A stretch of 18,030 nt of DNA from JAHEDH01 sp965364515. Its GTDB lineage: Bacteria; Actinomycetota; Acidimicrobiia; Spongiisociales; ZC4RG35. The stretch is taken from NCBI GenBank assembly GCA_965364515.1, contig CBDTXZ010000053.1, forward strand, positions 1 to 18,030, written 5' to 3'. Below, piece by piece: positions 6,543-14,068 of the stretch (positions are counted from its first letter, which is position 1; the number at the start of each line of letters is the position of its first letter). Under the pieces are notes generated by a model. That model was not told the origin of the DNA. It saw only the letters and a program-made list of their open reading frames with translations, and made no database searches. The position numbers were made by a program, and so were the translations under genes.

Positions 6543-7027
6543 GAACCTCCCGACAGGCGCTCGTTCTTCTCCACGACGGCTTGCCGGAGCGAGGCACGGT
6601 GATCGTCGAGGGCGGCGGTCAGACCGGGATCGGCCGTCGCCAGGATTCGCACCGCCATGAGCCCGGCGTTCTCCGCACCGCCGATGGCCATGGTCGCAAC
6701 CGGCACTCCCCTCGGCATCTGGACGATCGAGAGCAGCGAATCGAGTCCGTCCAGCTTCGCAAGAGGCACCGGCACCCCGATCACCGGAAGCGACGTGACC
6801 GAGGCCAGCATCCCGGGGAGATGGGCGGCACCGCCGGCACCGGCAATGATGACCTTCAATCCGCGGTCGTGGGCGCTTCGGCCGTACTCGAGCATCGCTT
6901 CGGCGTCGCGATGCGCCGAGACCACCTTCACCTCCCGAGCCACACCGAACTCGTCGAGCACGTCGAGTGCGCCCTGCATCACGCTGAGATCCGAATCGCT
7001 CCCCATCACAACACCGACATCGATCAT
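6539..7027 (-). CDS. purE: N5-carboxyaminoimidazole ribonucleotide mutase
   Basis: Class I PurE converts N5-CAIR, made by PurK, into CAIR in purine synthesis. It is a cytosolic octamer of short chains; 162 residues is normal. The substrate loop GVVMGSDSDLSVM (5-17) and the catalytic His39 in SAHRDAEAM are present, as are IAGAGGAAHLPGM (61-73) and the PVIGVPVPL strand. Dependence on a partner is consistent with purK directly upstream. The ATG is preceded by AAGGAG (7033-7038) at 5 nt and overlaps the purK stop by ATGA; its own stop overlaps the TTG of the following kinase. These overlaps point to one transcript and coupled translation. Confidence 0.96.
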   Translation of the reverse strand: MIDVGVVMGSDSDLSVMQGALDVLDEFGVAREVKVVSAHRDAEAMLEYGRSAHDRGLKVIIAGAGGAAHLPGMLASVTSLPVIGVPVPLAKLDGLDSLLSIVQMPRGVPVATMAIGGAENAGLMAVRILATADPGLTAALDDHRASLRQAVVEKNERLSGGS

Positions 7028-8175
7028 GGTGTCTCCTTCCCGAGCATGGCTGCTGCCTTCCTCGCCGTGGCCAAGGCGTCATCCGGACTTGCGCCCAGAG
7101 CCGTGACATGACCGATCTTTCGCCCCAGACGCTCCTCTTTGCCGTAGAGATGCACCGAAGCGCCCTCGACGGAGAGCGCCGCCGGCAGGTTCGTCATCGC
7201 CAGGTCGGTGCCGCTTCCGAGCACGTTCACCATCGCCACTGCAGGAGCGACCAGTCGGGTCGAGCCGAGCGGCCAGTCGAGCACGGCGCGAAGGTGGTTG
7301 TGGAACTGCGAGGTGACGGCACCTTCGATGGTCGCGTGACCCGAGTTGTGCGGACGGGTGGCGAACTCGTTGATGAGCAGCTTCCCGTCGGTTGTCACGA
7401 ACATCTCGACTGCGACGATACCGGCGGCGTCGATCGCTGCGACCACCTCTCCGGCGAGTGCGATGGCCGAATCGGCCAGCTCGGTGTCGATTCGCCCCGG
7501 CATCACCAACTCCCTGCAGATCCCGGCCTCCTGAACCGTCTCGACCACCGGATAGATCACCTCCTGGCCCGAGGGCCGGCGTGCGACCACGACGGCGAGT
7601 TCGATGGCGAGGTCCAGCATCTGCTCGGCGACCCAGACACCGTCGCCGGCCAGCACGGTCTCTGCCTCGCCGGGCCCGTCGACGATCTCGACTCCCCGCC
7701 CGTCGTAGCCCATCGTCGACATCTTGAGAACGACCGGCCACCCGTTCCGGGCAGCGAAGGACTCGACCTCGGAAACGTCTGCGACCTCGGAGAACGCAGG
7801 CACGGGAAATCCCATCTTCGCCATCTGCGTCCGCGCATACAGCTTGTCCTGGGCGTATCTCAATGCCTCGGGATGGGGGACCACGTCGGTTCCCCCCTCC
7901 TGAATGCGTTGGAGCGCCGCGTTGGACACCAGTTCGTGGTCGAGTGTGATGACGTCGTTGCCGTCGGCGAACGCGATGACGGCCGACTCCTCGAGAGGAC
8001 TGCCGATCCGGTGCGGAGCACCGACGAGGACTGCGGGGTCGTGCGGTGTCGCAGCGAGCACCTCGAGTCGCACAGCCAGATCGATCGCGGCTCGCTGGGT
8101 CATCCTGGCGAGCTGGCCCGCTCCGATCATGCCGACCCGTGCACTCCAATGATGTCTCGTCTGGTGTCGGTTCAT
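7024..8175 (-). CDS. purK: N5-carboxyaminoimidazole ribonucleotide synthase
   Basis: PurK uses ATP and bicarbonate to carboxylate AIR to N5-CAIR, the substrate of PurE. The 383-residue chain has a Rossmann-like N-domain (VGMIGAGQLARM, residues 14-25) and an ATP-grasp fold with VVLKMSTMGYDGRG (central ATP-binding strand and glycine loop). The metal and substrate segment LLINEFATRPHNSGHATIEG also matches the family, where ARPHNSGH-like wording is usual. The ATG at 8175 lies one base after the gmk stop, with only a weak GTTGAG upstream; a few residues of N-terminal tail precede the conserved start, so a later GTG is possible. In mycobacterial genomes purK-purE is not located between gmk and rpoZ. 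Confidence 0.95.
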   Translation of the reverse strand: MNRHQTRHHWSARVGMIGAGQLARMTQRAAIDLAVRLEVLAATPHDPAVLVGAPHRIGSPLEESAVIAFADGNDVITLDHELVSNAALQRIQEGGTDVVPHPEALRYAQDKLYARTQMAKMGFPVPAFSEVADVSEVESFAARNGWPVVLKMSTMGYDGRGVEIVDGPGEAETVLAGDGVWVAEQMLDLAIELAVVVARRPSGQEVIYPVVETVQEAGICRELVMPGRIDTELADSAIALAGEVVAAIDAAGIVAVEMFVTTDGKLLINEFATRPHNSGHATIEGAVTSQFHNHLRAVLDWPLGSTRLVAPAVAMVNVLGSGTDLAMTNLPAALSVEGASVHLYGKEERLGRKIGHVTALGASPDDALATARKAAAMLGKETP

Positions 8176-8176
8176 C

Positions 8177-8821
8177 TCAACCGAACGGCACGGAGTGGAA
8201 GTGACTCGAGATGAGTTCGTGGATCTGGCGAGCGACCCGATCGACGTCGTCGTTCACCAGCACTTTGTTGAAAAGCGAAGGGGCGAGGGCAATGTCCTCC
8301 CTGGCACGCTCGAGCCGGCTCTGCACGGCTGCAGGCTCGGTGTCGTCTCGTTCGATCAGTCGTCGTTCGAGTTCCGAGAAGGATGGTGGGTTGACCCAGA
8401 TGAGGAGCGCGTCGGGGAACAGCCCCCGTACCTGCCGAGCACCGTCGAGTTCGATGTCGAGGATCACGACCGCTCCCGAAGCCCTGGCATCCTCGATCGA
8501 CGCGATCGGCGTGCCATAGAGATTCCCGCCATACGTCGCCCATTCGACGAACTCACGACGTTCGATCATCTGCTTGAACGTGTCGGCATCGAGGAAGTGG
8601 TAGTCGACTCCGTCGACCTCACCAGGACGGGGACTGCGCGTGGTCGCCGACACCGAGAAGACGTAGTCGATGTCTTCGGCGAGCCGTTTGAGGATCGTGG
8701 ACTTGCCGACACCCGAGGGGCCGGAGATGACGACGAGCGGCCGCTCAGCCGAATTCGGCGAGGAGCCGCTCTCGCTGCTTGTCGCCGAGGCCTCGGATTC
8801 GACGGTTCTCTGCGATCCCAT
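8177..8821 (-). CDS. gmk: Guanylate kinase
   Basis: Gmk phosphorylates GMP (and dGMP) to GDP with ATP, joining purine salvage and synthesis to nucleotide pools. The 214-residue product shows the P-loop SGPSGVGKST (33-42), the GMP-binding TTRSPRPGEVDGVDYHF segment and the REFVEWATYGGNLYG motif, then the lid with Arg-rich helices (LERRLIERDD). Its first 27 residues are a Ser/Glu-rich tail encoded within the last 77 bases of mihF in another frame. ATG at 8821 is taken because there is no ATG, GTG or TTG between it and the P-loop, and GGAGG (8825-8829) sits 3 nt upstream. The purK ATG follows after one base. Confidence 0.95.
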   Translation of the reverse strand: MGSQRTVESEASATSSESGSSPNSAERPLVVISGPSGVGKSTILKRLAEDIDYVFSVSATTRSPRPGEVDGVDYHFLDADTFKQMIERREFVEWATYGGNLYGTPIASIEDARASGAVVILDIELDGARQVRGLFPDALLIWVNPPSFSELERRLIERDDTEPAAVQSRLERAREDIALAPSLFNKVLVNDDVDRVARQIHELISSHFHSVPFG

Positions 8822-9056
8822 GCGCCTCCATCAATCGCTTTGCCTTGATCTTGCCCGTTCCCGGCATCGACGACAACACGGCGAACACCTTGATGCCGCC
8901 GACGAGCTCGTCCTCGTCGGCGCGAGCGAGCAGTTCGGGGAATGTGATGGAGCCGGTCTTGAGCAGCTCTTTGATCTCTGCGCGGACACGCCTGGCCTCC
9001 GCCGCCTTGGCGAGCGCCTTGTCGCGTTGTTCGTCTGAGATCTGAGGTGGCTGCAT
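8745..9056 (-). CDS. mihF: Actinobacterial integration host factor mIHF
   Basis: mIHF is a small nucleoid-associated DNA-binding protein found in actinobacteria; it is unrelated in fold to E. coli IHF and is essential in mycobacteria. The 103-residue length matches. A basic, Ala-rich N-terminal helix (DKALAKAAEARRVRAEIKELL) is followed by the family core SSMPGTGKIKAKRLMEAHGIAENRRIRGLGDKQRERLL, a helix-two-turn-helix DNA-binding part. ATG at 9056 has a strong GGGGAGG 6 nt upstream (9063-9069). It follows pyrF by 33 bp, so it may be read from the pyr operon transcript. Its 3' end overlaps gmk by 77 bp. This gene is the best marker of the host phylum. Confidence 0.96.
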   Translation of the reverse strand: MQPPQISDEQRDKALAKAAEARRVRAEIKELLKTGSITFPELLARADEDELVGGIKVFAVLSSMPGTGKIKAKRLMEAHGIAENRRIRGLGDKQRERLLAEFG

Positions 9057-9089
9057 GGGTTTCCTCCCCGTATGCCTCGTGAAAGGACT

Positions 9090-9800
9090 CTAACCCCCGT
9101 CGGGTCCTCGTTCCAGGATTGCCGTGCCGATCTGCGACGCAGCCGCGGCGGGGTCCACCGCCGTGGTGATCGCCCGTCCGATCACGAGGTAGTCGGCGCC
9201 GGCCGACAGCGCCTGTGCCGGAGTCGCCACCCTCACCTGGTCGTGATGGTCGGATCCTGCGGGTCTGATTCCCGGAACGACCCGGATGAGTTCCGGAGCC
9301 GCCTCGGTCACCGTCTGGATCTCCTGGGCCGAGCACACGGCGCCTTCGACGCCCGAATCCGCAGCCATGCTCGCCAGGCGCCGGACTTGTGAGGGGATCG
9401 TGTCGGGTACTCCGATCGCCTCGAGGTCGTCGAAGCTCGTGAGCACGGTGACTGCGAGGATGCCCGCAGGCCTGCCCTCGGATCCTTCGGAGAGCCCGGT
9501 AACCGCGGCCTCCATCATCCGGGGGCCTCCGGATGCGTGGACCGTCACCCACCTGGCGCCTGCTTCACCCAGTTGTCTGGCAGCGCGAGCAACGGTGTTC
9601 GGGATGTCGTGAAGCTTGGCATCGGCAAACACGGGCCGGTCGAACTCGCTCAGATCGCCGATGACTGATGGGCCCGGGCCCATCAGCAGTTCGAGGCCCA
9701 CCTTGAAGCCGGCCACCCATGGCGCGACCGCGGCGGCGAGATCGAGGGCTTCGCCGGCGGTCGGTGTGTCGAGCGCCACCAGGATCGGAGGTCGGGTCAT
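9090..9800 (-). CDS. pyrF: Orotidine-5'-phosphate decarboxylase, group I
   Basis: PyrF performs the last step of UMP synthesis, removing CO2 from orotidylate. The 236-residue length and sequence match the short group I enzymes (E. coli/Bacillus type), not the longer mycobacterial group III form. The catalytic Asp-Lys-Asp motif is intact: FADAKLHDIPNTV with D60, K62 and D65. PGIRP and the phosphate-binding end GADYLVIGRAI follow. ATG at 9800 overlaps the pyrD stop (ATGA) and has AAAGGAG about 10 nt upstream with a second GGAG closer. The frame remains open upstream inside pyrD, but those codons show no similarity. The stop is TAG, 33 bp before mihF. Confidence 0.95.
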   Translation of the reverse strand: MTRPPILVALDTPTAGEALDLAAAVAPWVAGFKVGLELLMGPGPSVIGDLSEFDRPVFADAKLHDIPNTVARAARQLGEAGARWVTVHASGGPRMMEAAVTGLSEGSEGRPAGILAVTVLTSFDDLEAIGVPDTIPSQVRRLASMAADSGVEGAVCSAQEIQTVTEAAPELIRVVPGIRPAGSDHHDQVRVATPAQALSAGADYLVIGRAITTAVDPAAAASQIGTAILERGPDGG

Positions 9801-10702
9801 GTCTCCATAGCTCCTTTGAGGTCCGAGAGCCGATCGACGCCGAGCGAGCGGAGCGTGGAGTTCAACTCCCTCAGGATCCGCTTGGCGGCGCGGGGCTCGG
9901 CGAAGTGGATGGTTCCGAGCGCGACGGCGGACGCTCCTGCCAGCACGTACTCGACGACGTCCTCGCCGGTCGCGACCCCGCCGCAGCCGAGGATGGGCAG
10001 CTCGGGGAGCGCCCGGTGCACTTCGATCACGCACCGCATCGCCAGCGGCTTGATCGGGATTCCAGAATATCCGCCGATGACTCCCGAAAGGGTGGGACGT
10101 CGCGTGTGGATGTCGATCCCCGCTCCCCATGCGGTGTTGGTCAAGACCACCCAGTCGGCACCTGCTGCGGCGCATGCCGATGCCACCGAGACGATGTCTT
10201 CGGAGTTGGGAGAGAGCTTGGCGCCGATGGGGACGTCGACGGCGGAGCGCACCGACGCGACCACTTCGCCCGCGAGCTCTGGATCGAGGGCAAACATGTG
10301 CCCGTCCAGACTAGGGCACGACAGGTTCACTTCGACGACCGGCAGTCCCCTGCGTTCATAGGCCGCAGCCACGGTGGCGAACTCTTCCGGCGCATTGCCG
10401 ACGGCAGACCCCCAGACGGGAGCCGGCACCGTGGCGAGCCTCGGAGCCACCTTCTCGATCCACGCGTCGATCCCGGGGTTCTGGATCCCGATCCCGTTCA
10501 ACATCCCGACGCCGGCGGGCCCGACTCGCGGCGCCGGACGCCCCGACCATGGCTCCCCGCTGACCGACTTGGCGACTGCGGCACCGTAGAGGGAGAAGTC
10601 CGTGACTTCGGTGAAGTCGACCACCGATCCGACGGTCCCCGCCGCCGCCACCAGCGGCGTCTTCAGCGCAACCGGCCCCAACGCAACGGCGAGATCAGGC
10701 AC
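9797..10702 (-). CDS. pyrD: Dihydroorotate dehydrogenase, class 1B-like catalytic subunit
   Basis: This flavoprotein oxidises dihydroorotate to orotate. The 301-residue length and MLNGIGIQNPGIDAW (67-81) plus GCGGVATGEDVVEYVLAGASAVALGT identify the soluble class 1B type, which usually works with the FAD/2Fe-2S subunit PyrK to pass electrons to NAD+. The catalytic cysteine C129 is present in VNLSCPS. The Asn that normally follows CysPro and helps hold orotate is Ser131, coded AGT (one transition from AAT). The start is GTG at 10702 with no clear Shine-Dalgarno. No pyrK lies next to it; the 120 bp to carB hold a repeat array instead. Its end overlaps pyrF by ATGA. Confidence 0.93.
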   Translation of the reverse strand: MPDLAVALGPVALKTPLVAAAGTVGSVVDFTEVTDFSLYGAAVAKSVSGEPWSGRPAPRVGPAGVGMLNGIGIQNPGIDAWIEKVAPRLATVPAPVWGSAVGNAPEEFATVAAAYERRGLPVVEVNLSCPSLDGHMFALDPELAGEVVASVRSAVDVPIGAKLSPNSEDIVSVASACAAAGADWVVLTNTAWGAGIDIHTRRPTLSGVIGGYSGIPIKPLAMRCVIEVHRALPELPILGCGGVATGEDVVEYVLAGASAVALGTIHFAEPRAAKRILRELNSTLRSLGVDRLSDLKGAMET

Positions 10703-10822
10703 GCCGGAACCCGTCCGAATCGTCGAACCGGGGTGCGTTCAGCTCTCGGCTTTCGGCGGTCGACGCCTCGGATGCCGACGGCCGACAGCCGACGGCCGAC
10801 ATCACCGAGTCACGCGATGACA
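10703..10822. repeat. carB-pyrD spacer with heptamer array and inverted copies
   Basis: Four tandem heptamers GCCGACG, GCCGACA, GCCGACG, GCCGACA lie at 10774-10801. Facing them, 10744-10757 holds two opposite-strand units (TCTCGGC, TTTCGGC). The arms 10746-10757 and 10774-10785 pair at 10 of 12 positions around a 16-nt loop, so a stem-loop is possible. No frame, RNA gene or good promoter is visible. This is the only wide junction in the pyr operon and the place where a pyrK gene stands in Firmicutes operons. Confidence 0.75.
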
Positions 10823-13800
10823 TCAAGCCTCGCCATGCCAGTCTTGAAGCGACCGGGGGGTGTTGAGCGCCTCGTCTCCTGCTCTCAGGCTCCTGGCGAC
10901 GCTGAGCGCCCCGGCGAGTGTCGTGACGCACGGGATTCCCACCGACTTGGCGGCGTGCCTGAGCACCCGACCATCGCTCCGAGCCCGGCCACCGCGAGGT
11001 GTGTTGACGATCAGCTGCACTCGACCGGTTTCGACGAGCGTCTTGGTGTCGAGCTCGTCCATCCCGACCTTCTCGACGGTCTGGGCGGGGATCGCATGAT
11101 GCTCGAGATATCGAGCGGTGCCAGGGGTGGCCCACAGGTCGAACCCGAGGATGTGAAACGCCTGAGCCACTGCGAGGCCCATGGCCTTGTCGCGGTCCGC
11201 CAGGGTCAACAGCACTGCCCCCTCGCTGGGCAGGATGTGTCCGGCGGCGAGCAGTGCCTTCGCATAGGCGACACCGGCGTCGGGCCCGATGCCCATCACC
11301 TCACCGGTCGCCCGCATCTCCGGCCCGAGGACGATGTCCTCCTCGGGGAACCGGTCCCATGGAAGGACGGCCTCTTTCACTGCCGTGAATCGCGCCTCGG
11401 AGGGTTCGGGGAGCATGCCCTCCGTTCGCAGGTCGGCCAGGGTGGCGCCCATCATGATCCGAGAAGCCAGCTTCGCAAGGGGGATGCCCCGCGCCTTGGA
11501 GATGAACGGAACCGTCCTGGACGCCCTCGGATTCGCTTCGAGGATGAAGACGTCGTCGCCCTTGACCGCCCATTGGATGTTGATCAGCCCGCGCACGCCG
11601 AGTGCCTCGGCCAGAGCCTCGGTCTGTTCGAGGATCGTCTGATGGGCGGTCGCCGAGAGGGTGGGAGGCGGCACGACGCAGGCCGAGTCACCGGAGTGGA
11701 CCCCGGCTTCTTCGACGTGCTCCATGACACCGCCGACGAGCATCTCGTGACCGTCATAGAGAGCGTCGACGTCGACCTCGGTGGCCGATTCGAGGAACCG
11801 GTCGACCAGGAGTGGCATCTCGTTGAGCCCTCGGTCTCCGAGGTCTCCATACAGGTCTTCGAGATAGTCGTGGAGGTCGTCGTAGGAGTAGATGACTCGC
11901 ATCATCCGGCCGCCGAGGACGTAGGACGGGCGAACGACGACCGGCAGTCCGACCCTGTCGACGATCTCTCCCGCCTCGAGGCGCCCCATGGCGATCCCGT
12001 TGTCCGGCTGGCGGATACCGAGCTCGTGACAGACCTTCGAGAACTGCTCTCTGTCTTCGGCGAGGTCGATCGACGCCGGTGACGTGCCGGCGATCGTGAC
12101 GCCGGCCTCTTCGAGCCTGCGGGCGAGATTGAGCGGCGTCTGGCCGCCGAGCTGGACGATGACTGCGTCCGGCTGCTCGGCTTCGACCACTCCCAGCACG
12201 TCTTCGACGGTGAGCGGTTCGAAGTAGAGCCGGTCGCTGGTGTCGTAGTCGGTCGACACGGTCTCGGGGTTGCAGTTCACCATCACCGTCTCGTATCCCG
12301 CATCGCGCAGTGCGAAGCTGGCGTGCACGCAGCAATAGTCGAACTCGATCCCCTGTCCGATCCGGTTCGGACCACTTCCCAGCACCACGATGCGGGGTTT
12401 GTCTGCCGGCGGCACCTCGTCCTCGTCCTCGAACGTGGAGTACATGTAGGGCGTCTGCGCCTCGAACTCGGCTGCACACGTGTCGACCGTCTTGTAGGTC
12501 TTCGAAACGCCCGTTGCCGCACGGGTTGCGCGGACAGCGTCTTCTCCGATCCCCCACAGGTGGCCGAGCTGGGCGTCGGAGAACCCGAACCGCTTGGCTT
12601 CGACGAGGAGCGCGTGATCGTCGATCGAACCGTTCTCGATGTCCCGACGCATCTCGATGATCTCGTGCATCTGCTCGACGAACCACGGGTCGTAGCCGGA
12701 GAGCTCTGCGACCGCATCGACAGAGCTACCCCGGCGGAGCGACTCGGCGACGGCAAAGATCCTGTCGGGGGTCGGCCTGGCGACCATCTCCTCGAGCGCC
12801 TCGCCACTCACATCGGTGTAGACCTCCTCGGCCTGATCGGCGCCGAAGCCGTGGTGGCCGTTCTCGAGGCTCCGGAGTGCCTTCTGGAGGGCCTCCGGGA
12901 ACGTGCGGCCGATCGCCATCGCCTCTCCGACGCTTCGCATCGACGTGCCGAGGGTGGTCGGAGCGTTGGGGAACTTGGCGAAGTCGAACCGAGGGATCTT
13001 GACGACCACGTAGTCGAGTGCCGGCTCGAAGCTCGCGGGCGTCGCACCCGTGATGTCGTTGGCGATCTCGTCGAGGGTGTAGCCGACTGCGAGCAGGGCG
13101 GCGATCTTTGCGATCGGAAACCCGGTCGCCTTGGACGCCAGCGCCGATGAGCGCGAGACCCGGGGATTCATCTCGATGACCAGTCGCCTGCCGGTTTCCG
13201 GGTCGACTGCGAACTGGACGTTGGAGCCGCCGGTCGCCACACCGATCACCTGGAGCACCTTGATCGCGTCGTCGCGCATCTCCTGGTACTCGCGGTCTGA
13301 CAGGGTCTGGACCGGAGCCACCGTGATCGAATCACCCGTGTGGACACCCATCGGGTCGAGGTTCTCGATGGAGCAGACGATGACGGCGTTGTCGTTCGCG
13401 TCACGCATGACCTCGAGCTCGTACTCCTTCCAGCCCTTGACGGACTCCTCGACGAGGATCTCTCCGACCGGTGAATACGTCAGGCCGTACCGGGCTTTCT
13501 CGATGAACTCGTCGCGGTCGGCGGCGATGCCGGTTCCGCCACCGCCCAGGATGAACGAGGGCCGGATCATGACGGGAAAACCGATCTCGTCGGCGATTCG
13601 CAGGGCTTCGCTCATCGACCGGGCGTATCCGGCCCGGGGGCACTCGAGACCGGCCGCCTCCATCGTCTCCTTGAAGAGCCCGCGATCCTCGGCGCGGGCG
13701 ATGGCGTCGAGTCCGGCGCCGATCAACTCGACGTCGTGGCGATCGAAACCTCCCCGCCGGTTCATCTCGGTCGTCACGTTGAGCGCGGTCTGCCCACCGA

Positions 13801-14068
13801 GGGTCGGGAGAACGGCGTCGGGCTTTTCCTTTGCGATGATCGCCTCGAGCACCTCGGGGGTGATCGGTTCGATGTAGGTGGCGTCGGCGAACTCCGGGTC
13901 GGTCATGATCGTCGCCGGATTCGAGTTCAAGAGGATCACCCGGTATCCCTCGGCTCTCAGCACTTTCGCCGCCTGGGTGCCCGAGTAGTCGAACTCACAT
14001 GCCTGGCCGATCACGATCGGCCCCGATCCGATGAGGAGGATCGACTCGATGTCGGTGCGCTTCGGCAT
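10823..14068 (-). CDS. carB: Carbamoyl-phosphate synthase large subunit
   Basis: CarB makes carbamoyl phosphate from bicarbonate, two ATP and ammonia channelled from CarA; it feeds pyrimidines and arginine. The 1081-residue length is full. The two homologous halves are visible: the first begins ILLIGSGPIVIGQACEFDYSG near residue 10, the second IVVLGSGPNRIGQGIEFDYCC near 560, each followed by an ATP-grasp domain (FILGGGGTGI in the first, YVLGGRMMRVIY in the second). The oligomerisation domain lies between and an MGS-like allosteric domain forms the end (LLTLADRDKAMGLAVAQAF onward). ATG at 14068 shares a base with the carA stop (TGATG), with AGGAGG 6 nt upstream (14075-14080). No interruption is seen. 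Confidence 0.98.
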   Translation of the reverse strand: MPKRTDIESILLIGSGPIVIGQACEFDYSGTQAAKVLRAEGYRVILLNSNPATIMTDPEFADATYIEPITPEVLEAIIAKEKPDAVLPTLGGQTALNVTTEMNRRGGFDRHDVELIGAGLDAIARAEDRGLFKETMEAAGLECPRAGYARSMSEALRIADEIGFPVMIRPSFILGGGGTGIAADRDEFIEKARYGLTYSPVGEILVEESVKGWKEYELEVMRDANDNAVIVCSIENLDPMGVHTGDSITVAPVQTLSDREYQEMRDDAIKVLQVIGVATGGSNVQFAVDPETGRRLVIEMNPRVSRSSALASKATGFPIAKIAALLAVGYTLDEIANDITGATPASFEPALDYVVVKIPRFDFAKFPNAPTTLGTSMRSVGEAMAIGRTFPEALQKALRSLENGHHGFGADQAEEVYTDVSGEALEEMVARPTPDRIFAVAESLRRGSSVDAVAELSGYDPWFVEQMHEIIEMRRDIENGSIDDHALLVEAKRFGFSDAQLGHLWGIGEDAVRATRAATGVSKTYKTVDTCAAEFEAQTPYMYSTFEDEDEVPPADKPRIVVLGSGPNRIGQGIEFDYCCVHASFALRDAGYETVMVNCNPETVSTDYDTSDRLYFEPLTVEDVLGVVEAEQPDAVIVQLGGQTPLNLARRLEEAGVTIAGTSPASIDLAEDREQFSKVCHELGIRQPDNGIAMGRLEAGEIVDRVGLPVVVRPSYVLGGRMMRVIYSYDDLHDYLEDLYGDLGDRGLNEMPLLVDRFLESATEVDVDALYDGHEMLVGGVMEHVEEAGVHSGDSACVVPPPTLSATAHQTILEQTEALAEALGVRGLINIQWAVKGDDVFILEANPRASRTVPFISKARGIPLAKLASRIMMGATLADLRTEGMLPEPSEARFTAVKEAVLPWDRFPEEDIVLGPEMRATGEVMGIGPDAGVAYAKALLAAGHILPSEGAVLLTLADRDKAMGLAVAQAFHILGFDLWATPGTARYLEHHAIPAQTVEKVGMDELDTKTLVETGRVQLIVNTPRGGRARSDGRVLRHAAKSVGIPCVTTLAGALSVARSLRAGDEALNTPRSLQDWHGEA

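Noticed and set aside
5916..7109. Single 397-residue open frame covering the kinase and purE region
   Set aside because: The first half is antiparallel-free noise in another frame of purE; only the part after the purE stop has a P-loop and gene-like sequence, so the start was placed at TTG 6542.
9719..12082. Very long open frame on the plus strand across pyrD and carB
   Set aside because: It lies antisense to two clear genes, and its product is low in order, rich in His, Arg and Gly with no recognised domain. Long antisense frames are expected in GC-rich DNA with strong third-position bias. The same applies to plus-strand frames at 1650-2621, 3233-4012, 4357-5667 and 15519-16679.
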